This document shows, one piece after another, positions 27,801 through 36,971 of a DNA stretch of 64,000 bases. Position 1 is the first letter of the stretch, and every line of letters starts with the position of its first letter. Below the pieces are notes generated by a model. That model was not told the origin of the DNA, made no database searches, and worked only from the letters and a program-made list of their open reading frames with translations. A program made the translations under genes and the position numbers. The stretch is from Marinifilum fragile JCM 15579 (GTDB lineage Bacteria > Bacteroidota > Bacteroidia > Bacteroidales > Marinifilaceae), in the NCBI RefSeq assembly GCF_001310955.1, contig NZ_BAZX01000005.1, positions 124,001 to 188,000 on the forward strand, in the 5' to 3' direction.

Positions 27801-28148
27801 AGTAAAAGTATAAGGAACTTCGTTGTTCGAGTGATAAGTCAAACGTGTAGCTTCACCACCATTGGCATCCATAATGTACACATCAAAGTTTCCAAAACGG
27901 TTAGATGCAAATGCAATTTTGCTTCCGTCGTGGCTCCAAACAGGCATGTAGTCGTGTGCCTTATGGAAGGTTAATGGGCGAGCTTCGCCACCCTTACTCG
28001 ATACCAGATACAAATCTCCTCGGTTGGTGAAAACAATTTTTTCCCCATCTGGCGAAATTGCTGCATAGCGAATCCATTCTGAATTGCCATTGGCAAATAC
28101 ATAGGTATTACATAATACAGCAAATAAGAAAATAAATAATCTCTTCAT
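24882..28148 (-). CDS. Exported tricorn-type protease (S41 family) with beta-propellers
   Basis: 1088 residues with a signal peptide (about 1-19). The first 550 hold PD40/WD-like repeats (ISPDGEKIVFTNRGDLYLVS; WSHDGSKIAFASNRFGNFDV; FSPDGKSILYASERNAKWGI), two beta-propellers which in tricorn feed peptides to the active site. About residues 560-600 are almost purely Lys/Glu/Asp. Then come the core domain with LGELNVSHSGARYYGG, a PDZ domain (GIKITEIMKDGPLDKKKF) and the S41 catalytic region IIIDTRFNGGGDLVGD and NYSDGHCFSCAYKDLGIGKL, where S of YSDG is the likely nucleophile. Tricorns degrade oligopeptides; here secretion points to the periplasm. Single-gene unit. Confidence 0.92.
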   Translation of the reverse strand: MKRLFIFLFAVLCNTYVFANGNSEWIRYAAISPDGEKIVFTNRGDLYLVSSKGGEARPLTFHKAHDYMPVWSHDGSKIAFASNRFGNFDVYIMDANGGEATRLTYHSNNEVPYTFTRDNKNILFGGIRLDDVNHRQYPHRSQTELYQVPANGGRVDQVFTIPAEDVKISKDGKQMIYHDVKGGEDEFRKHHVSSVTRDIWTYDVATDKHKMISSFNGEDRNPVYSADEKSIYYLSEESGCYNVHKMDLATPEQNTQITSFKMHPVRYLSMSNNGTLCYTHNGELFTMTNGKQEKVNVNVRTEDKANNEQIISVNGNVKEMAISPDGKEVAYIVRGEVFVSSVEGKMTKRITTTPAQERFVSFSPDGKSILYASERNAKWGIYASKKVSDTEPYFYASTLIKEEPVIVNDNDNYQPKYSPNGEEIAFIENRSSLKVFNIKSKKIRTIMNGDHLFYMGEGDQYFTWSPDSKWLLVDYSPVIANGEVVIISADGKQKMINLTESGYGDSYAKWVNKGKQMLWFSDRHGLRSYANSGSRQMDVYTMFFTKDAWDRFNMSKDDYALLKEIEKKEKEEKEKAKKEEEKKDKKKSKKDKDKKEEVKKDSLLTFDWDGMKDRKKRLTIHSSKLSDAILSKDGETLYYIAKFDKEYSIWSTKLRTKETKKLIPIGSSGGSLIWDKEMKNLFLLSDGTMSKVDLAGKSTKPISVNSEMILDVAAERQQMFDHVYARNKGMFYISDYHGVDWDALRDNYEPKLKSLSNDFEFAQLLSEMLGELNVSHSGARYYGGIYNGDKTASLGIFIDYKYKGNGIKITEIMKDGPLDKKKFNVKPGMIIEQIDGVKIGNDVDFAKFLNRKAGKFTALHIFDPSTKKYQDITVKPISLGTESDLIYKRWVKKNEEEVDRLSNGKLAYVHIPGMNDGAYRNTYEKVMGKYYDRDGIIIDTRFNGGGDLVGDITMFLTGETFMEYAIEDRTVGYEPGYRWTKPSVAMINESNYSDGHCFSCAYKDLGIGKLIGMPVPGTCSFAGWEMLQNDRVLWGSIPVSAKNKAGEWLENNQTVPDIQVKNMPETITKGEDEQLEAAVKALMEECAE

Positions 28149-28480
28149 TAGTTAATGTACTTGTTGTTTAAAAAATGATGCAAAGACATCAGTATTGTTA
28201 AATTTTCTAGGGGTTGGTAAAAATAGGTAAAATATTAAACCCGAGAATTGATTTAATAGAAATATTAGAGGTTTTCTTTGGTGTAAAAGTTGTGCTGGTG
28301 TATGCACATCACAAACATAAGTAATATTGTTGATATTGAAAATAATTGTGAAATGAATGTGGATATGTTACGCAATATTTGTGCTTAAATGATTTGGTAT
28401 GGTTGTAAGGAAATCATACGAAGTTTTTCTGATTCAAATAAAACTATTTATTTTAGTGCCGAATTTTTAACCCACAACCA
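28149..28480. promoter_or_regulatory. Divergent promoter region between the protease and sigma unit 1
   Basis: 332 bases without a gene, must hold the promoters of both neighbours. No repeat or well-matched -33/-7 pair could be fixed by eye. Confidence 0.35.
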
Positions 28481-29032
28481 TTGACCGAAACCAATAAAAT
28501 AAAACTTACCAGAGATAATTTTCGCAAAATATTCGATCAGTATTTTGCGAGTCTTGTAGGATTTGCAAATACTTTTGTATCTGATATTAATTTGAGTGAG
28601 GATTTGGTACAAGAGGTTTTTGTAAGCTTGTGGGAAAAGCAGGATGAATATCAGAACGAAATTACTCTAAAGGTGTATTTGTATAGAGCTGTTCGAAACA
28701 AGTGTTTGAACAATATCAAACATGAACAGGTGAAAAGTAAATACATTTCTGAATCCTTACCCAAATTGGAAACCGAAGAATTTTTCCTGGATCAAGTTCT
28801 ATCTGAAGAAGTATCTCGATTGCTATACAAATTCATTGGTGAATTGCCCAAACAACGCCAACAAATTATCCGATACAGTTTATTGGGATTAAAAAATCAG
28901 GAAATTGCTGATATCATGGGATTGACAGTTAATACAGTAAAATCTCACAAAATGCATGCGTATAAAGAACTTCGCGAAAAATTGGGCAAGTATGCATATT
29001 TGGTGGCAATTCTGCTTGAAATAAATTATTAA
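28481..29032 (+). CDS. ECF sigma factor, SusCD unit 1
   Basis: 183 residues from a TTG start at 28481. Region 2 (FDQYFASLVGFANTFVSDIN, LVQEVFVSLWEKQDEY, TLKVYLYRAVRNKCLNNIKH) and region 4 (ELPKQRQQIIRYSLLGLKNQ, EIADIMGLTVNTVKSHKMHA) are complete. It belongs to the Bacteroidota ECF group which works with a FecR anti-sigma and a SusC transducer: ligand at the outer membrane signals through the STN domain and FecR to free the sigma factor. The gene order sigma, FecR, SusC, SusD here fits that scheme exactly. The FecR gene follows after 250 bases. Confidence 0.92.
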   Translation: MTETNKIKLTRDNFRKIFDQYFASLVGFANTFVSDINLSEDLVQEVFVSLWEKQDEYQNEITLKVYLYRAVRNKCLNNIKHEQVKSKYISESLPKLETEEFFLDQVLSEEVSRLLYKFIGELPKQRQQIIRYSLLGLKNQEIADIMGLTVNTVKSHKMHAYKELREKLGKYAYLVAILLEINY

Positions 29033-29283
29033 GCTTCGAGTTACACGTTCCAGTCCACAAGTATAAAGTGTTAGAATATTGTATTACTAATTTCACTTTT
29101 CCAGACTCCTTTCAACTTTTTCTAAAAAAATCAAAAAACAACTAACACTCTTTTGCAATTTGGTGGTCTCTTAGTAAAATCAGGAGAAAGAACAGTATCT
29201 AAAAAAAAGATAAGTGCTTGATAAAAAGATTTTATAAAGATGGAATTGATCACTCTATCAGAAAAAGAAAATCACACATAGCT

Positions 29284-30441
29284 ATGAATGAGATATACGA
29301 CATTGCAAAATTAATTTCCAAAGAAAAAGTGGGAAAATTGACCTTTGAAGAGCAGCAAAAACTTGCTGAATGGAAATTAAGAAACGAAAGAAGTTATATG
29401 CTGGCTTCTGATTCGAAGCAAATTCAGAAGAAGCATGAATTATATGATAAAATTAATCAGGAGAAGTCTTGGGAGAAGATTACCAAGAAAGTTCCCGAAT
29501 TGAAAACGAAAGTAATTCGTTTGAGAACTGTTTTGAAATGGGCTGCAGTAATCATGCTTCCATTATTGGTTACTACCTATATGCTTAATGAGGTGTATTG
29601 GACTAAAGACTCTGTAATCGTGGAAGCTGGAAGTTCTAAGGCAACTCTTGAATTGTCGAACGGAAAAACCATTTACCTGGAAGATTACCAGGGGAAGGAT
29701 ATCAAATCTGGGAAAGAAAAACTGGCGAGCAATACAAATAATGAATTGGTGTATCAACAAGGAGAGATAGCTGATGAAGTGCTGAAATACAATACCATAA
29801 AAACTCCAATAAAAGGGGAGTATTTTATGCAATTGTCTGATGGGACCAAAATTTGGATGAATGCTCAAACAGAAATTAAATTTCCTGAAAAGTTTGGAAA
29901 AGGCAAACGTGAAGTAAAGTTGATAAGTGGAGAAGCCTATTTTGCAGTAGCCAAAGATAAAGAAAGACCTTTTGATGTGTATTTGAATGACGGTTCGAAA
30001 GTAGAGGTACTGGGGACAGAGTTTAATGTGATGGCTTATCAGGATGAGGCCGAAATACAAACCACATTGGTTGAAGGTAGTGTTCAGTTTTCAAAAAAAT
30101 CAAAAGAAGTAATTCTTGAACCAGGAGAGCAAGTTGGATTGAATCTTGCTTCGAACGAAATGGAAGTGAGGGAGGTGAAAACGAGTATATACACGGCATG
30201 GAAAGATGGAAAGTTTGTTTTCAATCGTGAACCTATGGAGAGTGTATTAAGAAAAATGTCTCGTTGGTATGGAGTAAAAGTAATTTGTGATGACGAAGCC
30301 GTGTTAAAAAGAAGAATATCAGGTGTAACAGACAGGTATGAGAATATAGATAAGTTAATTGGTTTGATTGAAGAAATTTCGCCAATAGAATTACACTTGG
30401 AAGATGATCACCTACTCGTTAGTAAAAAAGTGAAACAGTAG
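29284..30441 (+). CDS. FecR-family anti-sigma factor, unit 1
   Basis: 385 residues from ATG 29284 (an upstream TTG at 29218 adds 22 basic residues of no known kind). A cytoplasmic helical N-terminus (MNEIYDIAKLISKEKVGKLT) that binds the sigma factor is followed by a membrane helix (WAAVIMLPLLVTTYML, about residues 85-105), the FecR domain (TPIKGEYFMQLSDGTKIWMN, VKLISGEAYFAVAKDK, VLGTEFNVMAYQDEAEI) and a C-terminal DUF4974-like domain (VFNREPMESVLRKMSRWYGV). The periplasmic part should contact the STN domain of the SusC encoded next. Confidence 0.92.
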   Translation: MNEIYDIAKLISKEKVGKLTFEEQQKLAEWKLRNERSYMLASDSKQIQKKHELYDKINQEKSWEKITKKVPELKTKVIRLRTVLKWAAVIMLPLLVTTYMLNEVYWTKDSVIVEAGSSKATLELSNGKTIYLEDYQGKDIKSGKEKLASNTNNELVYQQGEIADEVLKYNTIKTPIKGEYFMQLSDGTKIWMNAQTEIKFPEKFGKGKREVKLISGEAYFAVAKDKERPFDVYLNDGSKVEVLGTEFNVMAYQDEAEIQTTLVEGSVQFSKKSKEVILEPGEQVGLNLASNEMEVREVKTSIYTAWKDGKFVFNREPMESVLRKMSRWYGVKVICDDEAVLKRRISGVTDRYENIDKLIGLIEEISPIELHLEDDHLLVSKKVKQ

Positions 30442-30524
30442 AATTGTAGGGATACAAGATCATGTGTCCTAAAAATAAACAAATGCAATGGCCATGGACT
30501 TTAGTCTGTGGATTAAATAAAAAA

Positions 30525-30547
30525 CGGGGAACGGTCCAGGTTCCCCG
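30525..30547 (+). promoter_or_regulatory. Hairpin between fecR and susC, unit 1
   Basis: CGGGGAAC/GTTCCCCG, eight pairs with a seven-base loop, flanked by A-runs, so no + strand terminator in the usual sense. A second stem GAGTC/GACTC lies just behind. Comparable hairpins stand at the same place in all four units. Confidence 0.6.
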
Positions 30548-30612
30548 AAAAATAGAGTCTAAGGACTCAATTGTGACAAGTTAAACTAAGTGTCTAACCC
30601 AATTTCAAATTT

Positions 30613-33600
30613 ATGAAAAAAAATTGTGTTACCGGCAGTGGGGAGCGTGTATTCACTCCGCTGCGAAAAATACTCTTAACCATGAAACTAAGTGTATTTC
30701 TGTTTTTACTCGGAATTATAAGTGTGCAAGCCAATGAGTTGTTTTCACAAACCTCATTGAGTATGCAAATGAAATCAGCTAGTGTTGAGAAAGTTTTGGA
30801 AGAAATCAAACAACAGTGTGATTATGATTTTATCTATGATTACGAGTATGTGAAGGAATTAGAGGATGTTACCATTGAATGTAAGGGAGCCTCTTTAGAT
30901 GAAGTATTGTATGAACTACTAAAAAACACCAGCCTCGATTATCGCGTTGAGGACAAGATGATTGTATTGTACCCTCGTGAAGTGGTAAAACAAAAAGTTG
31001 ATGAAAAAGTAGATACTTCCGTTCAGCAAGAAAAGAAAACCATTAAAGGAAAAGTAACTGACGATCAAGGAGTGCCTCTTCCAGGAGTTTCTATTGTGAT
31101 TAAAGGTACTTCAGTTGGTGTTGCTACAAATATTGATGGAAATTATAGTTTGGAACTGGAATCAGATGAGGCAGTATTAATTTTCTCATTTGTGGGGATG
31201 TTGCCTCAGGAAGTTTTTTACAATGGACAAAGTGTACAGAACATTACATTAACTTCGGATACAGAGCAGATGGCAGAGGTTGTTGTAACTGGTTACCAAA
31301 CCATTTCGAAGGAGAGAGCAACAGGTTCGTTTAGTACCATTAAAAAGGAAGCCTTAGAAAGCAAATTAACTTCTGATTTAACACAGGTTATTGAAGGGAT
31401 GACTACTGGATTGGTGACTGATAATGAAGGGAATATTACGATTCGCGGAGCTTCAACTTTTGAGGCAGAGGCTCAACCACTAATCGTGTTGGATGGCTTT
31501 CCGTACGATGGCAACCTGAATAGTATTAACTCGGATAATATTGAGAACATTACGATTTTGAAAGATGGTGTTGCAGCTTCTATTTATGGAGCGCGTTCTG
31601 CAAATGGGGTTATCGTGGTAACTACGAAGAAAGGTAGCAAGGGTGATTTTAAGGTTTCATATAAAGGGACGATTAGCACTACGCAAAAAACCAATCTAAA
31701 TGACCTAAATCTTACAACAACTTCAGAGTATATAGATGCACAGATTGCAAAATTTGATAGTGCACCTTATTATTATTCTCCTGGTCCAAGACGTATGTCT
31801 CATGTTGATTACCTATTGATGCAATCAAGTTATAATATCATTACAAGAGACGAGGCTATGGCTGAGATCGATAAGTTAAGAGGCAATAATCTTTATAAAC
31901 AAATTGAAGAACATGCTTTAAGAAACAGATTTACACAACAGCATAATGTAAATGTTTCTGGTGGTGGTGAGAGAAATTTGTTTAATGCATCGATTAATTT
32001 CTTTGATGAAAAAGGAGAAGAGCTAATGTCAAAGAGTAGTCGTTTTATTTTTGATATCAAAAATACATGGAAGCCTAAAAAATATATTACTTTTTCAACT
32101 TCAGCCAATATTGTATATAGAAAGAGTAAAGCTTCCAAAACGAACATGTTGTATGGCAATAATATGCAGCCATATGACAATATCGTAGACGAAAATGGTA
32201 ACCCTGTTGATAATGTTCCTTTTTATGTAAGTCCGTCCAGAGAAAATGTGTACGCAAGTAAAGTAGGTATGAAATCTTGGGAATACAGTCCTTTGAAAGA
32301 TATGCGTGAGGGTATCAATGAAAGTAATGATTTACAAGCAAGATTATCAGCGCAACTAAGTCTTGAATTAATAGAAGGTCTAAATGTAGCTATTGGAGGA
32401 GCATGGACTCGAGGTAACAGTAATACAAGAGGGTATTACTCTGCTGATGCTCATGTAATGAGAATAGGTTACAATGATGCAACTTCTGCTACAGATCCTT
32501 CAAAACATTACTTGCCGGAAGGTGGTTTATTAGATGAAAGTAGGAATATTAATGAGAGCTATACTTTCCGATCTCAGATAAGTTTTAACCGTTCGTTCAA
32601 TGAAGGAATACACCGTGTAACGGCTATTGCAGGGAATGAAATTCGCCGAGATCAATTTGATAATGCAATACTCCCAACCAAGGTAGGGTACAATCCGATT
32701 TCTGGAGATTTTGTAACGGTAGATAATTCCGACATATATGCATATACAGGTTCGAATGGGGGAGATTACCTGATGGGTAGATACAATAGTATGTTACCTA
32801 GAATTTATGAAGGAGAATTAGATTATCGAGATAATCGTTTTGTTTCCTGGTATGGAAATGGTTCATATGAGTATGATAACCGTTTTTTACTAAGTGGTTC
32901 TATAAGATTAGATTTAACAAACTTCTTTGGAACTGATGATAAATACAGGTATAAGCCAACATGGTCAGCAGGAGGTACATATAAAATTTCGAATGAGAAG
33001 TGGTTTGATGTTGAATTTATCAGTCGTTTAAATTTGAGAGCATCTTATGGTATCAATGGAAATATCTCTATGACGGAAGGTCCTTTCATGATTCTGGAAT
33101 CATATGGTTATAACCAAACAGCTCAGGGAATAGAGTATAGAATTAAGTCGCCGGCTAATAATCAATTGCGTTGGGAAAGAACCTCTACTTCCAATTTAGG
33201 CTTCGATATAACAATGTTTAATAACCGAATTAACTTATCGGTTGATGCATATAGAAAACATAGCACTGATTTGTTAGCTCCAGATGCCATTGATTCAACT
33301 ACAGGAGTGCGATCCTTATCGAAAAATGCAGGAGAAATTACTAACAAAGGTTTGGAGATTTCTTTAAATGTTGATGTGATTAAGAGTAAAGACTTCCTAT
33401 ACAATACAATTGTAAATGCAAGTTATAACAAGAGCAAGGTGAATGAATACAATGTAAATCGACCTTATTCTACTTCTTATCTATGGCCATCTGGATATGG
33501 AGTTAATGAGGCAGGCTATGCAATGCAAGGATTGTGGGGATTTAAAGGCGCTCCATTAAGTGATCAAGGTGAGGCTCAGGCCTATGATTCGGAAGGGAGT

Positions 33601-34107
33601 ATTATTCATCCCAATAGCATTAAAAAAGATGACTTAGTTTACTTAGGCTCTTCTATTCCAAAATTCAATATTGCTTGGACTAACAGTTTTTCATATAAGA
33701 GTTTTGAGGTTTCCTGTATGTTTGTTGGAAGTTTTGGAGCTAAATTTTGGGGAGACGCTTTTACAGGAAATAATATCACGAACCGACATGCTGCAGAAGC
33801 ATGGAAAAATCCAGAGGATGAGGCCAATACAATTTATCCAAAAGTGTCTTATTTTGGAGCTGGATGGTGGTATGATAAGGCTGATTTCTTTGTGTTAAAT
33901 GCAAACTACGTTAAGCTGCGTGATGTCACTTTTTCATATAATGTACCCAAAAGTGTATTAAAACATGTAGGCTTTAATAAGGCTCGTGTATTTGTACAAG
34001 GAAGAAATCTAATGACACTTAGAGCAAGTGGTGTCGATATCGACCCTGAAACTCGTGGACTACCTTTAAAGAAAGAGTTTTATGCAGGTTTGTCATTTGA
34101 ATTTTAA
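30613..34107 (+). CDS. SusC-type TonB-dependent transporter with STN domain, unit 1
   Basis: 1164 residues. After a basic N-terminus and late signal peptide (to about residue 46) come the STN domain (SMQMKSASVEKVLEEIKQQC to about 125), a carboxypeptidase-D-like domain (KGKVTDDQGVPLPGVSIVIK, 140-215), the plug (EVVVTGYQTISKERATGSF; VLDGFPYDGNLNSINSDNIE) and a 22-strand barrel ending GLSFEF. Such proteins import oligosaccharides, peptides or other large nutrients with the SusD lid, and the STN domain signals to FecR. Start ATG 30613 stands in the context CAAATTTATG followed by A8, the same as in the three other SusC genes. No enzyme gene next door tells the substrate. Confidence 0.93.
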   Translation: MKKNCVTGSGERVFTPLRKILLTMKLSVFLFLLGIISVQANELFSQTSLSMQMKSASVEKVLEEIKQQCDYDFIYDYEYVKELEDVTIECKGASLDEVLYELLKNTSLDYRVEDKMIVLYPREVVKQKVDEKVDTSVQQEKKTIKGKVTDDQGVPLPGVSIVIKGTSVGVATNIDGNYSLELESDEAVLIFSFVGMLPQEVFYNGQSVQNITLTSDTEQMAEVVVTGYQTISKERATGSFSTIKKEALESKLTSDLTQVIEGMTTGLVTDNEGNITIRGASTFEAEAQPLIVLDGFPYDGNLNSINSDNIENITILKDGVAASIYGARSANGVIVVTTKKGSKGDFKVSYKGTISTTQKTNLNDLNLTTTSEYIDAQIAKFDSAPYYYSPGPRRMSHVDYLLMQSSYNIITRDEAMAEIDKLRGNNLYKQIEEHALRNRFTQQHNVNVSGGGERNLFNASINFFDEKGEELMSKSSRFIFDIKNTWKPKKYITFSTSANIVYRKSKASKTNMLYGNNMQPYDNIVDENGNPVDNVPFYVSPSRENVYASKVGMKSWEYSPLKDMREGINESNDLQARLSAQLSLELIEGLNVAIGGAWTRGNSNTRGYYSADAHVMRIGYNDATSATDPSKHYLPEGGLLDESRNINESYTFRSQISFNRSFNEGIHRVTAIAGNEIRRDQFDNAILPTKVGYNPISGDFVTVDNSDIYAYTGSNGGDYLMGRYNSMLPRIYEGELDYRDNRFVSWYGNGSYEYDNRFLLSGSIRLDLTNFFGTDDKYRYKPTWSAGGTYKISNEKWFDVEFISRLNLRASYGINGNISMTEGPFMILESYGYNQTAQGIEYRIKSPANNQLRWERTSTSNLGFDITMFNNRINLSVDAYRKHSTDLLAPDAIDSTTGVRSLSKNAGEITNKGLEISLNVDVIKSKDFLYNTIVNASYNKSKVNEYNVNRPYSTSYLWPSGYGVNEAGYAMQGLWGFKGAPLSDQGEAQAYDSEGSIIHPNSIKKDDLVYLGSSIPKFNIAWTNSFSYKSFEVSCMFVGSFGAKFWGDAFTGNNITNRHAAEAWKNPEDEANTIYPKVSYFGAGWWYDKADFFVLNANYVKLRDVTFSYNVPKSVLKHVGFNKARVFVQGRNLMTLRASGVDIDPETRGLPLKKEFYAGLSFEF

Positions 34108-34119
34108 TCGTTTAAAAGA

Positions 34120-35705
34120 ATGAAAATGAAGAATTTATTATATATGTTAATAGTAACACTGGTTTTTACATCTTGCGATGAGTATCTTGATGTGAAACCT
34201 GTGGGGAAATTAATTCCATCAAAAATAGAAGAACTAGATCGACTGTTGAATAACTCCAGTGTTTATGCTTGGGATTATATGGATAATAACAATGGTTGTA
34301 GTATTGCCATGTTAGGAGATAATTATGAATACAGTGAGAATGTTTTCGCTTCAGAATTGGAGGTGAGTAATCCTAATGTTGATCGTTTAATGGCTTACAA
34401 ATTTAATCGCCCTTATAATAACCCTATTAATCCTGATTATTTTTGGGATTGGGGTATCTATAAGGCTGCATATTATTACAACAATGTAATTGAAGGTGTT
34501 GAAGAGTTTCTAAGTCAGAATGAAGGGTATGGAAAAGAAGTTATTGCCCAAGCAAAGGCCGGACGTGCATTGAACTATTTAAATGCGTGTATGGTATATG
34601 GCCCTGCTTACAATCCGGGTTCTGCCAATGATACAAGAACAATACCATTTAGAACAACAGCTGATGCAACAGCTGTTAATCCTGACCTTTCTACTACTCA
34701 GGAAGTTTTCGATTTGGTAGAAGCCGATCTTCTTTCTGCCTTGGAAGATGTTCCTTCTTTTAGTACTTCAGTGCGTCATAATCAGGTTACAGTAAAGGCA
34801 ACATTGGCATACTTTTACATGTTTAAAGGTGATTTTACCAAAATGTTAAATTATGCTGAAGGTGCCTGGCTGATGCCTTATCTTCTAAAGGAGGTGAAGA
34901 TGCTATGATTTATGATTATAATAAATTTGTTTATATCGATAATGGAATGACAGCACCTCCTGGTGTAGATTCTGAAACGGTGCTGGATCTTCAATATGAT
35001 GGTGGTTCCGATCTTGATTTTAATAGATCGAATAGTAAAGAAGTTTTGTTGTATAGAAAAACACCTAGCCGACCTAGTAGATCGTATGCTTCCCAAGAAT
35101 ATCAAGCATTATTTTCTGATAATGATATGAGAAAGAAATTGTTCATGCTTTGGACCAAAGGATATGCTGATGAGTTTGGAGGTGATGATGGAATTGTAAA
35201 GCAGTATTACAGAGCTTCTAAAATAGGAGAAGGTTTAACTACGGGATTTTCTTATCCAGAGCTTTTACTTATGCGAGCCGAAGCGTATGCTCGAAATGGA
35301 CAAGATGCAAATGCCTTAACCGATTTAAACAAATTACGAGAGTATCGTTACGAAACAGGAACACCTGCATTAACTAGCTTATCTGGAGACGCATTATTAC
35401 ATGAAATCCTAAATGAGCGAAGACGTGAATTGCCTAATCCATCATATAAGCGTTTTCTTGATTTAAAAAGATTTGACGCATATGATTCAGGCAAGCCATG
35501 GACTAAGACAACGATGACTCATCACTTGATGACATACACTGCAGTGCCTGTAGGCGAAACTCCTCTTGCGCCTGTTGAATCAGGAACTGTATTTACAGCT
35601 CCTATCAATTCAGAATATTATATACTACCTATTTCAAATTCGGTATTGCGCCTTAATCCACAATGGGATATTCCACTGGCTCCTGAAGATTATAATCCTT
35701 CGTAA
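34120..35705 (+). CDS. SusD/RagB-type lipoprotein, unit 1, with a one-base frameshift
   Basis: Substrate-capturing lid of the SusCD pair, 528 residues after repair. Signal peptide with lipobox TSCDEY (cysteine about residue 19); SusD-type TPR helices (YYNNVIEGVEEFLSQ; AKAGRALNYLNACMVYGPAY) in the first part and LMRAEAYARNGQDANALTDL, EILNERRRELPNPSYKRFLD, LKRF in the second, which belong to one SusD chain. The frame breaks at 34865-34866: restoring one C in GGTGCCTGG turns WLMPYLLK into the expected ALADALSSKG and joins the two halves (34120-34908 and 34905-35705). It starts 13 bases after susC. Confidence 0.88.
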
Positions 35706-35734
35706 ATAATTATTGAAGAGTTTAGAATAAAAAA

Positions 35735-35764
35735 GGGTACACATTAATTAGGAAATGTGTACCC
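35735..35764 (+). terminator. Terminator of unit 1
   Basis: GGGTACACAT/ATGTGTACCC, ten pairs with a ten-base loop, followed by CTAATTTAATTTT, 30 bases after susD. Confidence 0.7.
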
Positions 35765-36081
35765 TAATTTAATTTTAGATATATCAGAAATGTTCAATTA
35801 ACCTAACAAATAAAATGGACTTGTCCTTCTGAGTATTTGAGTGCTATCCACCTTCGATTTTTAACTCACAATTTGTCCTTAGCCTAAGAAATAGACATAG
35901 TAGGTTCTGGTTTCCGATTTTAGATGGGCAATTCTGGCTTTTTCTGATTTACGAATTGTTGGTCTTTCTTTTATCCTTTTGGATAGTAGTTTGTATTCTA
36001 ATTTTTTTACTAATTGATTTAACTGGCAAATTTGATTTGTTAGAATCAATTTCTATTTTTGAACCCGAAGAACCACGAACT

Positions 36082-36636
36082 ATGACCACTACTCAACTTT
36101 TTAATCAAATCAAATTAGGAGATGTAAAAGCTTTTGAAGAGCTTTTTAATCAACTGTATCCTTCGATGTGTGTTGTAGCTCGAGAGTATGTAAAAGACAA
36201 TGCGCTTGCCGAAGATATTGCCCAGGAAGCTTTCATTAAACTTTGGAATTCGCGAGAGAAATATGATACCATTTCTTCTTTGAAATCCTTCCTTTATGTG
36301 GTGGTAAAAAATCTAAGCTTAAATCATTTGAAAAGAGATAAGCTGGGTAATCAATACACTGATAGTTTAATCAAAGAGGATTTTCTAAACTTCAACAATC
36401 AGATTGTAGAAGAAGAGACCTACAGAATTCTTCAACAGGCAATAGAGGAATTGCCAAAGCAAAGTGCAAGAGTAATGATGTTAAGCCTTCAAGGTATACA
36501 AAATCAGGAAATTGCAGAAAGACTTGATGTTTCGGTTAATACCGTAAAAACATTAAAGTACAACTCCTTAAAAGCCTTAAGAACTAAATTGAAAGACTAT
36601 TTCTTTTTACTGCTTCTGTTGCTTGGAGAGGTGTAA
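36082..36636 (+). CDS. ECF sigma factor, SusCD unit 2
   Basis: 184 residues from ATG 36082 (MTTTQLFNQIKLGDVKAFEE). The frame is open to 35956, but the extra 42 residues would put a membrane helix in front of a sigma factor and do not match any family member, so the later start is preferred. Region 2 (FEELFNQLYPSMCVVAREYV, ALAEDIAQEAFIKLWNSREK, SFLYVVVKNLSLNHLKRD) and region 4 (IEELPKQSARVMMLSLQGIQ, EIAERLDVSVNTVKTLKYNS) are complete. Close in sequence to the sigma factors of units 1, 3 and 4, it is expected to be controlled by the FecR protein coded 335 bases downstream. Confidence 0.92.
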   Translation: MTTTQLFNQIKLGDVKAFEELFNQLYPSMCVVAREYVKDNALAEDIAQEAFIKLWNSREKYDTISSLKSFLYVVVKNLSLNHLKRDKLGNQYTDSLIKEDFLNFNNQIVEEETYRILQQAIEELPKQSARVMMLSLQGIQNQEIAERLDVSVNTVKTLKYNSLKALRTKLKDYFFLLLLLLGEV

Positions 36637-36650
36637 AAGTGATCAATGAA

Positions 36651-36688
36651 CAGTTATCAGTTATCAGTTATCAGTTATCAGTTATCAG
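36651..36688 (+). repeat. Heptamer tandem repeat CAGTTAT, 5.4 units
   Basis: Five perfect units and a part of a sixth, 14 bases after the sigma-factor stop codon. Confidence 0.9.
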
Positions 36689-36706
36689 TGGGTAGCTGGA
36701 AGGTTC

Positions 36707-36739
<33 letters not shown>

Positions 36740-36771
36740 GCGGAAGTGAAAAGAAGTTTCGAACTTTGCAT

Positions 36772-36834
36772 ACTCATTACTCATTACTCATTACTCATTA
36801 CTCATTACTCATTACTCATTACTCATTACTCATT
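36772..36834 (+). repeat. Heptamer tandem repeat ACTCATT, 9 units
   Basis: Nine perfect units in a row. Read as protein the array gives a LLITHYS repeat, which is not a real gene. The remaining bases to 36971 hold nothing else I can support. Confidence 0.92.
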
Positions 36835-36971
36835 ACTTTCCACAGCCTCTGATTATCAATTAATCTCAATAAAATTGCAAGTGATCGTTAAAAAATGTAA
36901 TTTTTTTTCACCTTGTGTTCATCTACTAAATTTTTTTAATTGTTTTACTAATAGAAAACCAAAAATTCTAA

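Noticed and set aside
34905-35705. Separate C-terminal SusD gene
   Set aside because: It is the second half of the frameshifted SusD 1; the same holds for 43113-43364, 50081-52213, 58233-60842 and 63018-63422 in their genes.
35956-36081. Membrane helix in front of sigma factor 2
   Set aside because: Most likely untranslated leader that happens to be open; the ATG at 36082 matches the family start.
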